NCBI GenBank assembly: GCA_964547415.1
Contig: CAZJNX010000150.1
Location: 1-11,814, forward strand
DNA: 11,814 bases
Reading direction: 5' to 3'
Origin: CAZJNX01 sp964547415
GTDB taxonomy: Bacteria > Pseudomonadota > Alphaproteobacteria > Rhizobiales > Amorphaceae
The translations under genes and the position numbers were made by a program. The notes under the pieces are model-generated. The model ran no database searches and had not been told where the DNA came from. It saw nothing but the letters and a program-made list of their open reading frames with translations. Shown piece by piece: positions 1-6,949 of this stretch (positions are counted from its first letter, which is position 1; each line of letters starts with the position of its first letter).

Positions 1-590
1 TCGACCGCCTGTTCGCCCCGCCGAACGCGGCCGGTCGCGCACCCGTCGGGAACGCGGCGGTCCCCCGGCCCGCTGCCCGTCCCGAGGCGCTTGCGCCGTC
101 GCGGGGCCGCGGGGCTGCACCGCCGGTGGCGACGGGCAGCGCCGAGGCGATGGAGTTCGCCGCGGCCTCAGCCCCGGTCACGGGCCCGTCGACACGGTCG
201 GTTGCGCGCCGTCCGGAGCGGGGCGCCTCGCGATGCTGGACGCTCGTCATGGGGATATCGTCGGGCTCCACGGTGCTGGCATGGGAAAAAGGGGGACGCC
301 GCGGCCCGAACGCTCGGCCCGGACCCACGGGGGAACCGATCGCGGCAGCGAATCCGGGGGACGGCGGTCCGGCCGGCGGTCGCGGGCGGGCAGGATCCGG
401 CGCGGCGCCGCCCGCTCGCTCTTGCGCCCCTCGAGGCTCCCGACGGGCCGCCCACGAGGGGCAGGCGCTCCCGCGTGCGGCCGAAGGTGCGCGCTGGCCG
501 AGTGCGCGATCCTGTCCCCCGGCTTCGTCCCGTTCAAGGCCCACGCTCCCGTTCCGACCAACGCGCGTCCCGGCAACGTAGGCGGGCGGG

Positions 591-607
591 CTTGATTGTC
601 AATCAAG
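591..607. repeat. 17-bp palindrome (possible operator)
   Basis: The sequence CTTGATTGTCAATCAAG is a perfect inverted repeat with 8-base arms around one central base. A related copy lies 116 bases downstream at 707-723. The size and form fit a site for a dimeric helix-turn-helix regulator. The half-sites TTGAT/ATCAA resemble FNR/FixK half-sites, but they are five bases apart instead of the usual four. Read on the minus strand the site contains a perfect TTGACA hexamer, so it might overlap a promoter, but no gene follows in that direction. Confidence 0.5.
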
Positions 608-620
608 CCGGCGGGGGCGC

Positions 621-657
621 CGGATAGCGCGCCCCTTCGGCCGCACCGGCCTATCCG
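621..657. repeat. Inverted repeat, 7-bp arms
   Basis: CGGATAG (621-627) and CTATCCG (651-657) are perfect reverse complements separated by 23 bases. The repeat lies between the two 17-bp palindromes at 591-607 and 707-723. It could be the stem of a hairpin in a transcript or chance pairing. There is no T-run to suggest a terminator. Confidence 0.35.
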
Positions 658-706
658 ACGGCTGGGGCGGAGGCCGCGCGAGCGTTCCGGGGCCCCGCGC
701 CGGTTG

Positions 707-723
707 CTTGACTGCTGGTCAAG
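707..723. repeat. Second 17-bp palindrome, related to 591-607
   Basis: CTTGACTGCTGGTCAAG has 6-base perfect arms (CTTGAC/GTCAAG) around five bases. It matches the 591-607 palindrome at 12 of 17 positions, and every mismatch is a transition. The half-site spacing is also the same. Two similar sites 116 bases apart suggest binding by one regulator, but no regulator gene is present in the window. Confidence 0.45.
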
Positions 724-822
724 CCGCGCGGGCGGCCGGGCCGCGGCCGCGCCTGACGCACGGCGGGGCGCCGTGTCCCCCTCACCGCCATGCCGAGCGC
801 TGGCCCCGCCGGCCGTCCGGCG

Positions 823-1214
823 TCACGGGTCCGCTTCGTCGACCACCATGACGGGGACCGTCAAGGCCTCGCCGAGAGGTCCATTCTCCGGGTCGCTCGA
901 GTGGACGGTCCTGCGCACATGGATCGCCCCTGGCGCAATTGAAGGGTGCGCCGGGTCGAAGACGAGCGTCCCCGTCCACGTCGTCCGCGCCCTCGAGAAG
1001 GCTCACCGTGACCGGCTCGCCCTCCGCCACGATGCCGAGGGCGCGGCCCCGCCACGAACGGCGGGGCGTTGCAGGGCCTGACGCGCCCCGCAACGCCGCC
1101 ATCGCCCTCTCCCGCCGCGATGTCGTGGTGGCCCTCGAACCCCTGGATCCGATCGGCGACGACGGTCCCGTGCAAGATGTCGTCTCGGCTTGTCCCCACA
1201 TGCGTCGCCGACAT
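823..1214 (-). pseudogene. Decayed RTX-type calcium-binding protein gene
   Basis: From an ATG at 1214 (AAGG-type ribosome binding site shortly upstream) the product reads MSATHV and then nonapeptides of the haemolysin-type Ca2+-binding class: GTSRDDILH, GTVVADRIQ, GFEGHHDIA, AGEGD. They keep the leading Gly and a hydrophobic residue at position 8; Asp at position 6 is kept in the first two but is His in the third. Recognisable sequence then moves to a second frame (ALGIVAEGEPVTVSLLEG, ADDVDG, about 1045 to 970) and then to the third frame (TWTGTLVFDPAHPSIAPGA, ending DEADP and a TGA at 823-825). Each fragment looks like coding sequence and none continues in frame with the next, so the gene appears broken by two frame changes. 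An intact family member would be secreted. Sequencing or assembly error is the main alternative. The assignment rests on pattern recognition of short fragments. Confidence 0.55.
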
Positions 1215-1336
1215 TGTTTCGCCTTGATCAGGCGTGACATGCCGGATCCTCGATGAGGTTCCGTACGAAGCGCGCCGGGCGCCGGGGATTCGGGGCGAGA
1301 GGGCGGGCACGCGGGCGCCGGTCGCTCGCAAACGAC

Positions 1337-1365
1337 TTGGCGGCGCCGCGCGGGCTCGCTACCGG
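1337..1365 (+). promoter_or_regulatory. Weak promoter-like pair ahead of methyltransferase
   Basis: A TTGGCG hexamer at 1337-1342 is followed after 17 bases by TACCGG at 1360-1365. The first is a fair match to a -35 element of the alphaproteobacterial CTTGNC type. The second is a poor -10. The position, about 50 bases upstream of the start at 1416, is reasonable, but the evidence is thin. Confidence 0.2.
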
Positions 1366-1415
1366 TGCCGGAGGCGCCCGAGCGGGCGCGGCGGCGACTT
1401 CGGGGGGGAAGCTTC

Positions 1416-2162
1416 ATGGACGGTCGTCCGGCGTCCGCATCGGGGCCGGCGGGGGCGGTCGACGTCGCGGGGCGGCCGGGCATCGGCCTCCTCGAGCGCG
1501 TCCTGTCGCGGATGGACGAGCCGCGGGGGCTGCCGCGGGCCTCCTTCGCCCTCGAGCGGTGGCTCGCCGACTGCCGGAGCCGCGGGCTCACCGGTCCCGC
1601 CCTCGACGTCGGATGCGGGCGGGGCGACCACATCCGGCGGATGCGGGCGGCCGGCCCGTTCCACGCTGTCCACGGCCTCGACCTCGCCGACACGCCGCCC
1701 GGCGCGGGCGAGGATGCCTACCACGCCGGCACGCTGGAGAGCTTCGCGCCGGAAGTCGCCTACGACGCCCTGTGGTGCAGCCACGTCCTCGAGCACACGC
1801 ACACGCCGGGCCCCTTCCTCGCCGCCGTCCGGCGGATCGTGAAGCCCGGCGGGCTCGTGTGCATCGTCGTCCCGCCGCTGAAGCGGTGGGTGACCGTCGG
1901 CCACGTCAACCTGTTCAACCCGGGCACGCTCATGCTCAACCTCGTGCGCGCGGGCTTCGACTGCCGGGAGATCCGCCTGCGCCGCAAGGGCTACAACATC
2001 GCCGCGATCCTGCCGAACCGGCCCTGTCCCCCGCGGTCCGACTTCGGCCTCGATCCGGCGACGAGCTACCGTCCCTTCCTGCCGGACGGACTCGTCTGGC
2101 GGCAAAACCGGCGCACGGGCGTTTGGTACTTCGACGGCGACATCGTCCGCCTCAACTGGTGA
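1416..2162 (+). CDS. Class I SAM-dependent methyltransferase
   Basis: This 248-residue protein should transfer a methyl group from S-adenosylmethionine; the acceptor cannot be told from sequence. The SAM-binding motif I, ALDVGCGRGD, is at residues 62-71. HGLDLAD near residue 86 ends the second strand. The block CSHVLEHTHTPGPF, then VRRIVKPGGLVCIVVPP, is the motif II/III arrangement of Methyltransf_11/23-type enzymes. The C-terminal part (HVNLFNPGTLMLNLVRAGFD) resembles methyltransferases acting on glycans or small molecules, but this is only resemblance. The ATG at 1416 was chosen because GGGGGGAAG lies just upstream; an in-frame start at 1365 would add 17 Arg-rich residues without a comparable site. 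No signal peptide or membrane helix is evident, so it should be cytoplasmic. It is followed 86 bases later by a small membrane protein gene. Confidence 0.85.
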   Translation: MDGRPASASGPAGAVDVAGRPGIGLLERVLSRMDEPRGLPRASFALERWLADCRSRGLTGPALDVGCGRGDHIRRMRAAGPFHAVHGLDLADTPPGAGEDAYHAGTLESFAPEVAYDALWCSHVLEHTHTPGPFLAAVRRIVKPGGLVCIVVPPLKRWVTVGHVNLFNPGTLMLNLVRAGFDCREIRLRRKGYNIAAILPNRPCPPRSDFGLDPATSYRPFLPDGLVWRQNRRTGVWYFDGDIVRLNW

Positions 2163-2248
2163 CGCCGGCGGCGGGGGTAGGCAGCCCGCGGCGGGCGTGC
2201 CACGGTCGGCGGCGACGGCCGGGGGCGCGAGAGGGAAAGGGAAGCGGC

Positions 2249-2521
2249 GTGGAGGCCTTCTTTCAGACGCTCGGGACGATCGGGTTCCTCTTCCTGGTGA
2301 TCGTCGGCGTGCTCGCCGGGCTGATCGCCTCGACGGTGGAGGGCGGGCGCAACAAGGGGCGCAACGTGGCGATCGGCGTCGCGGGGGCGCTCCTCCTGCC
2401 CTTCCTGGTGGCCGTGGTGGCGACGGGGGTGCTCGCCGCGGGCGGCCTCGTCCTGATCCTCGCGGTGTCGCTGATCGGGGCCGTCGCCGTCCTCGTCATC
2501 GCCCGGCTCGTCTTCCGCTGA
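2249..2521 (+). CDS. Small membrane protein, GlsB/YeaQ/YmgE-like
   Basis: This is a 90-residue, very hydrophobic protein starting at GTG, with GGGAAG upstream as ribosome binding site. Three membrane segments are visible, about residues 8-28, 40-62 and 64-88. The first loop, GLIASTVEGGRNKGRNVAIGVAGALLLPFLV, carries the Gly-rich pattern (GLIAS, GGR, GxxGA) of GlsB/YeaQ/YmgE (transglycosylase-associated) stress proteins, which are about 80-90 residues long and sit in the inner membrane. Their biochemical role is not established. The third helix is longer than usual for the family, so the assignment is moderate. The gene may be co-transcribed with the methyltransferase upstream and ends just before the hairpin at 2540-2567. 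The open frame reaches further upstream, but that part overlaps the methyltransferase in another frame and is not coding. Confidence 0.65.
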   Translation: MEAFFQTLGTIGFLFLVIVGVLAGLIASTVEGGRNKGRNVAIGVAGALLLPFLVAVVATGVLAAGGLVLILAVSLIGAVAVLVIARLVFR

Positions 2522-2539
2522 CGCGGCGCGGGCGCAAGG

Positions 2540-2567
2540 CCGGCCCCGGCGAGTATGCCGGGGCCGG
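2540..2567. terminator. Hairpin between convergent genes
   Basis: CCGGCCCCGGC (2540-2550) and GCCGGGGCCGG (2557-2567) form a perfect 11-bp stem with a six-base loop GAGTAT. It sits 18 bases after the small membrane protein stop and 8 bases beyond the dorA stop on the other strand. There is no T-run on either side, as is common in high-GC genomes, so it may act in both directions or need Rho. Confidence 0.65.
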
Positions 2568-2575
2568 AAGGTGGC

Positions 2576-5053
2576 TCAGCCGTTCCGCGGCGTGTCGAAC
2601 ACGGTGACCTCGGGCGGGTCGCCGGCGAACTTCTCCACCTCGGCGAGCACCGTGTGGCCGCAGTTCGCCTGGGCGAGCTTCGAGGTGCCGATGTCGGGCG
2701 AGAGCACGTTCACGTCCCCGTAGGCGCACAGGGTCCCGTCGGCGCCGGGCTCCACGGGATCGTACCAGCCGCCCTCGTTGACGCGGATGACGCCGGGGCG
2801 GATCCGGTCCGTCACCACCGCCCCCGCCAGCATCTGCCCCCGGTCGTTGAAGACGCGCACCACGTCCCCGTCCGCGATGCCCCGGGCGGCCGCGTCGTCC
2901 GGGTGGATGAGGCACGGCTCGCGCCCGGCGACGGCGTAGGTCTTCCGCAGCGCCGTGCCGCACAGCTGGGAGTGGAGGCGCCGCGCCGGGTGGCTCGTCG
3001 CCACGTGCAGGGGAAAGGGCGCGTCCGGCCGGCCGATCCGCTCCAGCGGCTCCATCCAGGTGGGGTGGGGCGGGCAGTCCTCGTAGCCCATCTTCTCGAT
3101 GTTGCGGGAGTAGATCTCGATGAGGCCCGTGGGCGTCCCGAGCGGCTCGAGCAGCGGATCGTCCCGGAAGTCGGCGTAGCGCACGAAGGCCCGTCCCCGC
3201 TCCGACACCGGGAACATCACCGACCCTTCCTCCCAGAACGCGGCGAAGGACGGCATGTCGATGCCGCGGGCGTCGGCCTGCTCCTCGGCCGACTTGTAGA
3301 ACGCGCGCAGCCAGTCCATCTCGGACTTGCCCTCGGTGAAGGCGTCCCTCGCGCCGAAGCGGTCGGCGAGGGCGGCGAAGATCGAAAAGTCGTCGCGCGC
3401 CTCGTACATCGGCTCGACGATCTTCTTCATCGCGATGATCCCCTTGAGGGAATAGTCGCCGTACTGCTCGAGGTCGTTGCGCTCGTAGGAGGTGGTGGCC
3501 GGCAGCACGATGTCGGCGTGGCGGGCCGTGGCCGTCCACTGGAAGTCCTGGACGACCACGGTGTCGAGGCGCTGCCAGGCCTTCACCATGCGGTTGCGGT
3601 CCTGGTGGTGGGCGAACGGGTTGCCGCCGGTCCAGTAGGTCATCCGCGGGTGGGGATAGGTCTCGCGCTTGCCGTTGAAGTCGAACGGGGCGCCCGGGTT
3701 CTCCAGCATGTCGACCACGCGGGCGACGGGGATCGAGGCGGCGCCGCTCTGCGTCAGCCACGCCGCGCCCTCCACGGCCTTGCCGCCGTCGGTGATGCCG
3801 GGAAGGACCGGGCCGTCGGCGGCGGGCGATCCGCCGTTGGAGTAGTGGTAGGACAGGCCGAAGCCCCCGCCCGGCAGGCCGATCTGGCCGAGCATGGCGG
3901 CAAGGGTCACCAGCATCCAGTGGCGCTGCTCGCCGAGGTGCTGGCGCTGGAGCGACCAGCCGCTCGCCAGCATCGTCCGCCCGCCCGCGAAGCGCCGGGC
4001 GAGCCCGCGGATCGTCTCCGGGTCGAGCCCGCTGATTTCCGCCGCCCATTCGGCGTTCTTCGGCGTTCCGTCGCTCTCGCCGAGGAGGTACGGGAGGAAG
4101 CGGTCGAAACCGTAGGTGTATTCGTCGAGGAAGTCCTGGTCGGAAAGGCCCTCCTCGTGGAGGGTGTGGGCGATGGCGAGCATGATCGCCACGTCCGTCT
4201 GCGGCCGCGGGGCGATCCACTCGGCCGCCTCGCCGAAGAAGTCGCAGCTCTCGGTGCGCACCGGGTCGATGAACAGGACCGGCTTGCCCGTCTCCCGGAA
4301 CGCCTTCAGGCCCTCGAAGCCGCCGTGGTCAGGGATGAGCCAGCCGATCTGGTTGGTCACCACCGGGTCCGCGCCCCAGAACACGAGAAGGTCGGTGTTC
4401 TCCACCACGACGGGCCACGCGGTCTGCTGCTCGTAGACCTCGAGCCGGCCGACCACGTGGGGCATGACGATCTGGCTCGCGCCGGTGGAGTAGTCGCCCG
4501 AGCTGTTCACGTAGCCGATGCCGGACACGTTGAACATGCGTCGCATCAGGCTCTGGCAGTTGTGGAGCTTGCCCGGGCTCTTCCAGCCGTAGGAGCCCGC
4601 GAAGATGCCGGTGGGTCCGTGTTCCTCGCTCGTCCGGCGGATCTCGGCGGCCACGAGGTCCAGCGCCTCGTCCCAGCCGACGCGCACGAAGTCGTCCGCG
4701 CCGCGGGTTCCGGTCTCCGCGCCCGGGCCCTTCTCGAGGAAGGCGCGGCGCACCATCGGGTACTTGATGCGGGTCGGCGAGTAGACCGAATCGAGGATGC
4801 CCTCGAGCTGCGGGCTCGGCGCCGGGTCCCGTTCCCAGCCGCGGATGCCGGTCCAGCGCCCGTCCTCCACGGTGGCGCGGAAGGCGCCCCAGTGGGAGCC
4901 GCCCATCACCTCGTCCGATGCCGCGGCCCGCGCCCGGCCGGGCACGAGGACGGCCGGGGAAACGGCGGCGAGCGCCGCCGTCGCGGCCGCGGTGCCGAGG
5001 AAGCGGCGCCGGCTGACGGCGCCCCCGGGAGCGGTCGATGGTGCTTTCGTCAT
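2576..5053 (-). CDS. dorA: Periplasmic DMSO/TMAO reductase, molybdenum catalytic subunit
   Basis: This 825-residue enzyme is of the DorA/TorA family: single-subunit, bis-molybdopterin guanine dinucleotide oxidoreductases reducing dimethyl sulfoxide or trimethylamine N-oxide as terminal electron acceptor in the periplasm. The N-terminus has a Tat signal (SRRRFLG, residues 14-20, then an Ala-rich stretch to an ARA site near 43). The serine in NSSGDYSTGA (Ser189) aligns with the molybdenum ligand Ser147 of Rhodobacter DMSO reductase. GSYGWKSPG (153-161) keeps the Tyr114 and Trp116 equivalents. The Tyr is reported to be absent from E. coli-type TMAO reductase, which favours a DMSO reductase (DorA). 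The length equals the Rhodobacter precursor. The start is fixed by a strong AAGGAGG at 5061-5067. It is the last gene of dorCDA, 89 bases after dorD. Substrate preference is inferred. Confidence 0.93.
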   Translation of the reverse strand: MTKAPSTAPGGAVSRRRFLGTAAATAALAAVSPAVLVPGRARAAASDEVMGGSHWGAFRATVEDGRWTGIRGWERDPAPSPQLEGILDSVYSPTRIKYPMVRRAFLEKGPGAETGTRGADDFVRVGWDEALDLVAAEIRRTSEEHGPTGIFAGSYGWKSPGKLHNCQSLMRRMFNVSGIGYVNSSGDYSTGASQIVMPHVVGRLEVYEQQTAWPVVVENTDLLVFWGADPVVTNQIGWLIPDHGGFEGLKAFRETGKPVLFIDPVRTESCDFFGEAAEWIAPRPQTDVAIMLAIAHTLHEEGLSDQDFLDEYTYGFDRFLPYLLGESDGTPKNAEWAAEISGLDPETIRGLARRFAGGRTMLASGWSLQRQHLGEQRHWMLVTLAAMLGQIGLPGGGFGLSYHYSNGGSPAADGPVLPGITDGGKAVEGAAWLTQSGAASIPVARVVDMLENPGAPFDFNGKRETYPHPRMTYWTGGNPFAHHQDRNRMVKAWQRLDTVVVQDFQWTATARHADIVLPATTSYERNDLEQYGDYSLKGIIAMKKIVEPMYEARDDFSIFAALADRFGARDAFTEGKSEMDWLRAFYKSAEEQADARGIDMPSFAAFWEEGSVMFPVSERGRAFVRYADFRDDPLLEPLGTPTGLIEIYSRNIEKMGYEDCPPHPTWMEPLERIGRPDAPFPLHVATSHPARRLHSQLCGTALRKTYAVAGREPCLIHPDDAAARGIADGDVVRVFNDRGQMLAGAVVTDRIRPGVIRVNEGGWYDPVEPGADGTLCAYGDVNVLSPDIGTSKLAQANCGHTVLAEVEKFAGDPPEVTVFDTPRNG

Positions 5054-5142
5054 GGCCTACCCTCCTTCCGTGGGGACGAGACGGGTCCGGCGCGGCCCTG
5101 CCGCCGGATCGCCGGAAATCGACGGCGCGCGGCGCGCGGCCC

Positions 5143-5784
5143 TCATGGCGCCGCCCCGCCATGGCGGGCGAGGTCGGCGCGGCAGAAGTCGACGGTGGCG
5201 CGGGCGAGGGTCCCGTAGAAGTCGGCCCGGGGGACGGCCGCGCAGCGCATCGCGAAGGCGTCGAGCCAGGGGGCGAGGTGGCCGCGCGCGAAGGCGGCCG
5301 CTTCCCCGTCGGCTCCGCGCTCCAGGAGGTGGGCCACGACGGACAGCTGGACGGCCACGTGGTCCGGCGGTTCGCGGAGCGTGTCGGAGAGGGTGAGGCC
5401 GAGATCGCCCAGCGTCCGCGACATCGCCCCCGCCTGGGCCTGCATCACCCGCCCCGACGGGTCGCGGTAGACGGAGGCGGTGGGCGGCGCGCTCCGCCGG
5501 CCCGCCGCGCCGTGGAAGGCGCGGGCGAACGCGGCGGCGAGGTCCCGGGCGACCGGCTCCAGCGGGCCGTCCCCCGCCACCTGCCGTTCGAGCGCGGCGG
5601 CGAGCGGGGCAAGGCCGGGCAACTCGCCGAGCGCGGCGAGGAGCGCCCGCCCGTCCGCCGTGCGGTAGACGGCGAGCGCGGCCGCCGTCGGCTCCCGGGC
5701 GAGGAGGCCGGCGAGCCAGCCGTAGGCGGCGGCGCGGGCCGCCCCGTCGGCGTCCGCGACCGTCCCGGCGTCGTCAGCCGCCAT
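5143..5784 (-). CDS. dorD: TorD-family chaperone for the DMSO/TMAO reductase
   Basis: This 213-residue all-helical protein is of the TorD/DmsD/DorD family. These cytoplasmic chaperones bind the Tat signal and apoprotein of the reductase, help cofactor insertion, and hold back export until folding is complete. Family marks seen are EPPDHVAVQLSVVAHLL (138-154), which carries the conserved Glu-x-x-Asp-His signature, PTASVYRDP (101-109), and HLAPWLDAF (169-177). The ATG overlaps the end of dorC by 11 bases (5774-5784) and has GGAGG eight bases upstream, which indicates translational coupling. The position between cytochrome and reductase genes is the Rhodobacter dorC-D-A order, not the E. coli torC-A-D order. 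The protein is rich in Ala and Arg, as expected from base composition. Confidence 0.9.
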   Translation of the reverse strand: MAADDAGTVADADGAARAAAYGWLAGLLAREPTAAALAVYRTADGRALLAALGELPGLAPLAAALERQVAGDGPLEPVARDLAAAFARAFHGAAGRRSAPPTASVYRDPSGRVMQAQAGAMSRTLGDLGLTLSDTLREPPDHVAVQLSVVAHLLERGADGEAAAFARGHLAPWLDAFAMRCAAVPRADFYGTLARATVDFCRADLARHGGAAP

Positions 5785-6949
5785 GGGCCACCTCCGCCAC
5801 GTCCCGCGCGTGGAGCTGGAGATACTTCTGGAGGAGCCGCGTCTGGTCCTTGTCGAGGGTGATGAACCGCTCCATCGAATCGATCACCCCGATCCACTGG
5901 TTGGCGAGGTGCTCGTCCGCGTGGTGGAGGGAGTGGCACGTGGAGCAGGCGGCGACGTGCATCTCCCGCCCGTACTCCCAGATCCGGTCGAGGTCGGCGA
6001 TCAGCCCCTCGGGCCGCACCCAAAGGTCCACGCCGACGCGGTGCCAGACGAGGTCCGTCTCCTCGTCCGTGACGGTCTCCCGCCGCTCGATCCTCTCCAC
6101 CGCGTCCGGGCGGAAGGCGGCCTCGAGGATCCGCCGGCCCATGAGGGCGTAGACGACGCGCTCCGCCCCGTCCTGCTGCCAGCCCTCGAGCCGCACGCGG
6201 ATCGCGTCGCCGCTCCGCGAGAGGACGGCGAGCCCGGTGGCCGCGAGGAGCTTGCCGGCCGCGCGCCCGCCGTCCGCGGCGTCTTCCTCGGAGAGAAAGA
6301 TCGGCAGCGGGCGGATCGCGTAGAGCCGGTCGGCCTCCGGCGGGCCGGCCGCGGCGATCCGCTCGATCTCCGCGAGAACCTTCTTGTAGCCCGTCGACAG
6401 GTCCGGCATCCCGTGGGCGATGCCCTTGTGGCAGGAGATGCAGGTCTCGCCCGTGGCGTGGGCGTCCTGCATCTGGTCGCGCGCCTCCGCGGACTGGAGG
6501 GCGAAGTCCATCGCCTCGAAGCTGTGGCAGTTCCGGCACTCGCGGGAGTCGGTCGCCTCCATGGTGGCCCACACGCGCTGTGCCATCTCGGCGCGGTGGG
6601 CCTCGAACTTCTCGGCCGTGTCGATGGTGCCGATCAGGTGATGGTAGAGTTCGCGGGTGGCGGAGACCTTGCGGACGACCTTGTGCACCCAGCCGTCGGG
6701 CACGTGGCAGTCGGCACATCCTGCGCGCACGCCGGAGGCGTTCCGGTAGTGCACCGTCTCCCGGTACTCGGCATAGACGTTGTCGCGCATCTCGTGGCAG
6801 GAGATGCAGAACTCGTTGGAGTTGGTCGCCTCCATGGCGGTGTTGAAGCCGCCCCAGAAGACGATGCCGGCAAGACCGCCGACGGACAGGAGCACGCCCG
6901 CACCGATCGTCGTGCTCGGCCTCCAGAAGCGACGCCACAGACGGAGCAT
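5774..6949 (-). CDS. dorC: Pentaheme c-type cytochrome, quinol dehydrogenase of DMSO/TMAO respiration
   Basis: This 391-residue membrane-anchored cytochrome belongs to the NapC/NirT family, TorC/DorC branch. It should oxidise membrane quinol and pass electrons to DorA in the periplasm. An uncleaved helix at about residues 14-36 anchors it. Five CxxCH heme sites are present: CISCH 48-52, CADCH 78-82, CRNCH 138-142 and CISCH 170-174 in the NapC-like domain, and CSTCH 335-339 in the C-terminal domain. This 4+1 layout and the length match E. coli TorC (about 390 residues). It is the first gene of the operon. The ATG at 6949 directly follows GGGGGGTGAGGG. No other gene lies in the 405 bases upstream, which hold the predicted promoter. 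Confidence 0.94.
   Translation of the reverse strand: MLRLWRRFWRPSTTIGAGVLLSVGGLAGIVFWGGFNTAMEATNSNEFCISCHEMRDNVYAEYRETVHYRNASGVRAGCADCHVPDGWVHKVVRKVSATRELYHHLIGTIDTAEKFEAHRAEMAQRVWATMEATDSRECRNCHSFEAMDFALQSAEARDQMQDAHATGETCISCHKGIAHGMPDLSTGYKKVLAEIERIAAAGPPEADRLYAIRPLPIFLSEEDAADGGRAAGKLLAATGLAVLSRSGDAIRVRLEGWQQDGAERVVYALMGRRILEAAFRPDAVERIERRETVTDEETDLVWHRVGVDLWVRPEGLIADLDRIWEYGREMHVAACSTCHSLHHADEHLANQWIGVIDSMERFITLDKDQTRLLQKYLQLHARDVAEVAHGG

Larger units (their letters stand above)
1..822. other. Stretch without a defensible gene
   Basis: No start, ribosome binding site or recognisable protein family was found on either strand here. One forward frame is open from base 3 to a TAG at 579-581. 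Over its first ~290 bases most codons end in G or C, as in the real genes of this window. After that the third-position bias fades and the product is low-complexity Ala/Pro/Arg/Gly. It could be the disordered C-terminus of a gene entering from the left whose true end is obscured by a frameshift, or simply an open frame by chance in GC-rich DNA. The palindromes at 591-723 lie in this stretch and are listed separately. Confidence 0.4.

Noticed and set aside
591..607. Classical FNR box
   Set aside because: The half-sites TTGAT and ATCAA are five bases apart instead of four, and no oxygen-related gene is adjacent.
1220..1234. CGCCT-TGATC-AGGCG inverted repeat upstream of the RTX remnant as an operator
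   Set aside because: Arms are only five bases and it overlaps the ribosome binding site region; too weak to claim.
1253..2248. In-frame upstream extension of the small membrane protein
   Set aside because: It overlaps the methyltransferase in another frame and reads as Arg/Pro/Gly-rich shadow; the GTG at 2249 with a ribosome binding site is the better start.
2555..5218. Open frame of 887 codons on the plus strand
   Set aside because: It is the antisense of dorA. In DNA this GC-rich, stop codons are rare opposite a real gene, and the product is low-complexity Val/Arg/Gly/His without domains.
2576..6949. E. coli-type torCAD operon or biotin sulfoxide reductase
   Set aside because: The order is cytochrome-chaperone-reductase as in Rhodobacter dor, the reductase has the Tyr/Trp pair of DorA and a Tat signal, and a dedicated pentaheme cytochrome is present, unlike cytosolic biotin sulfoxide reductase.
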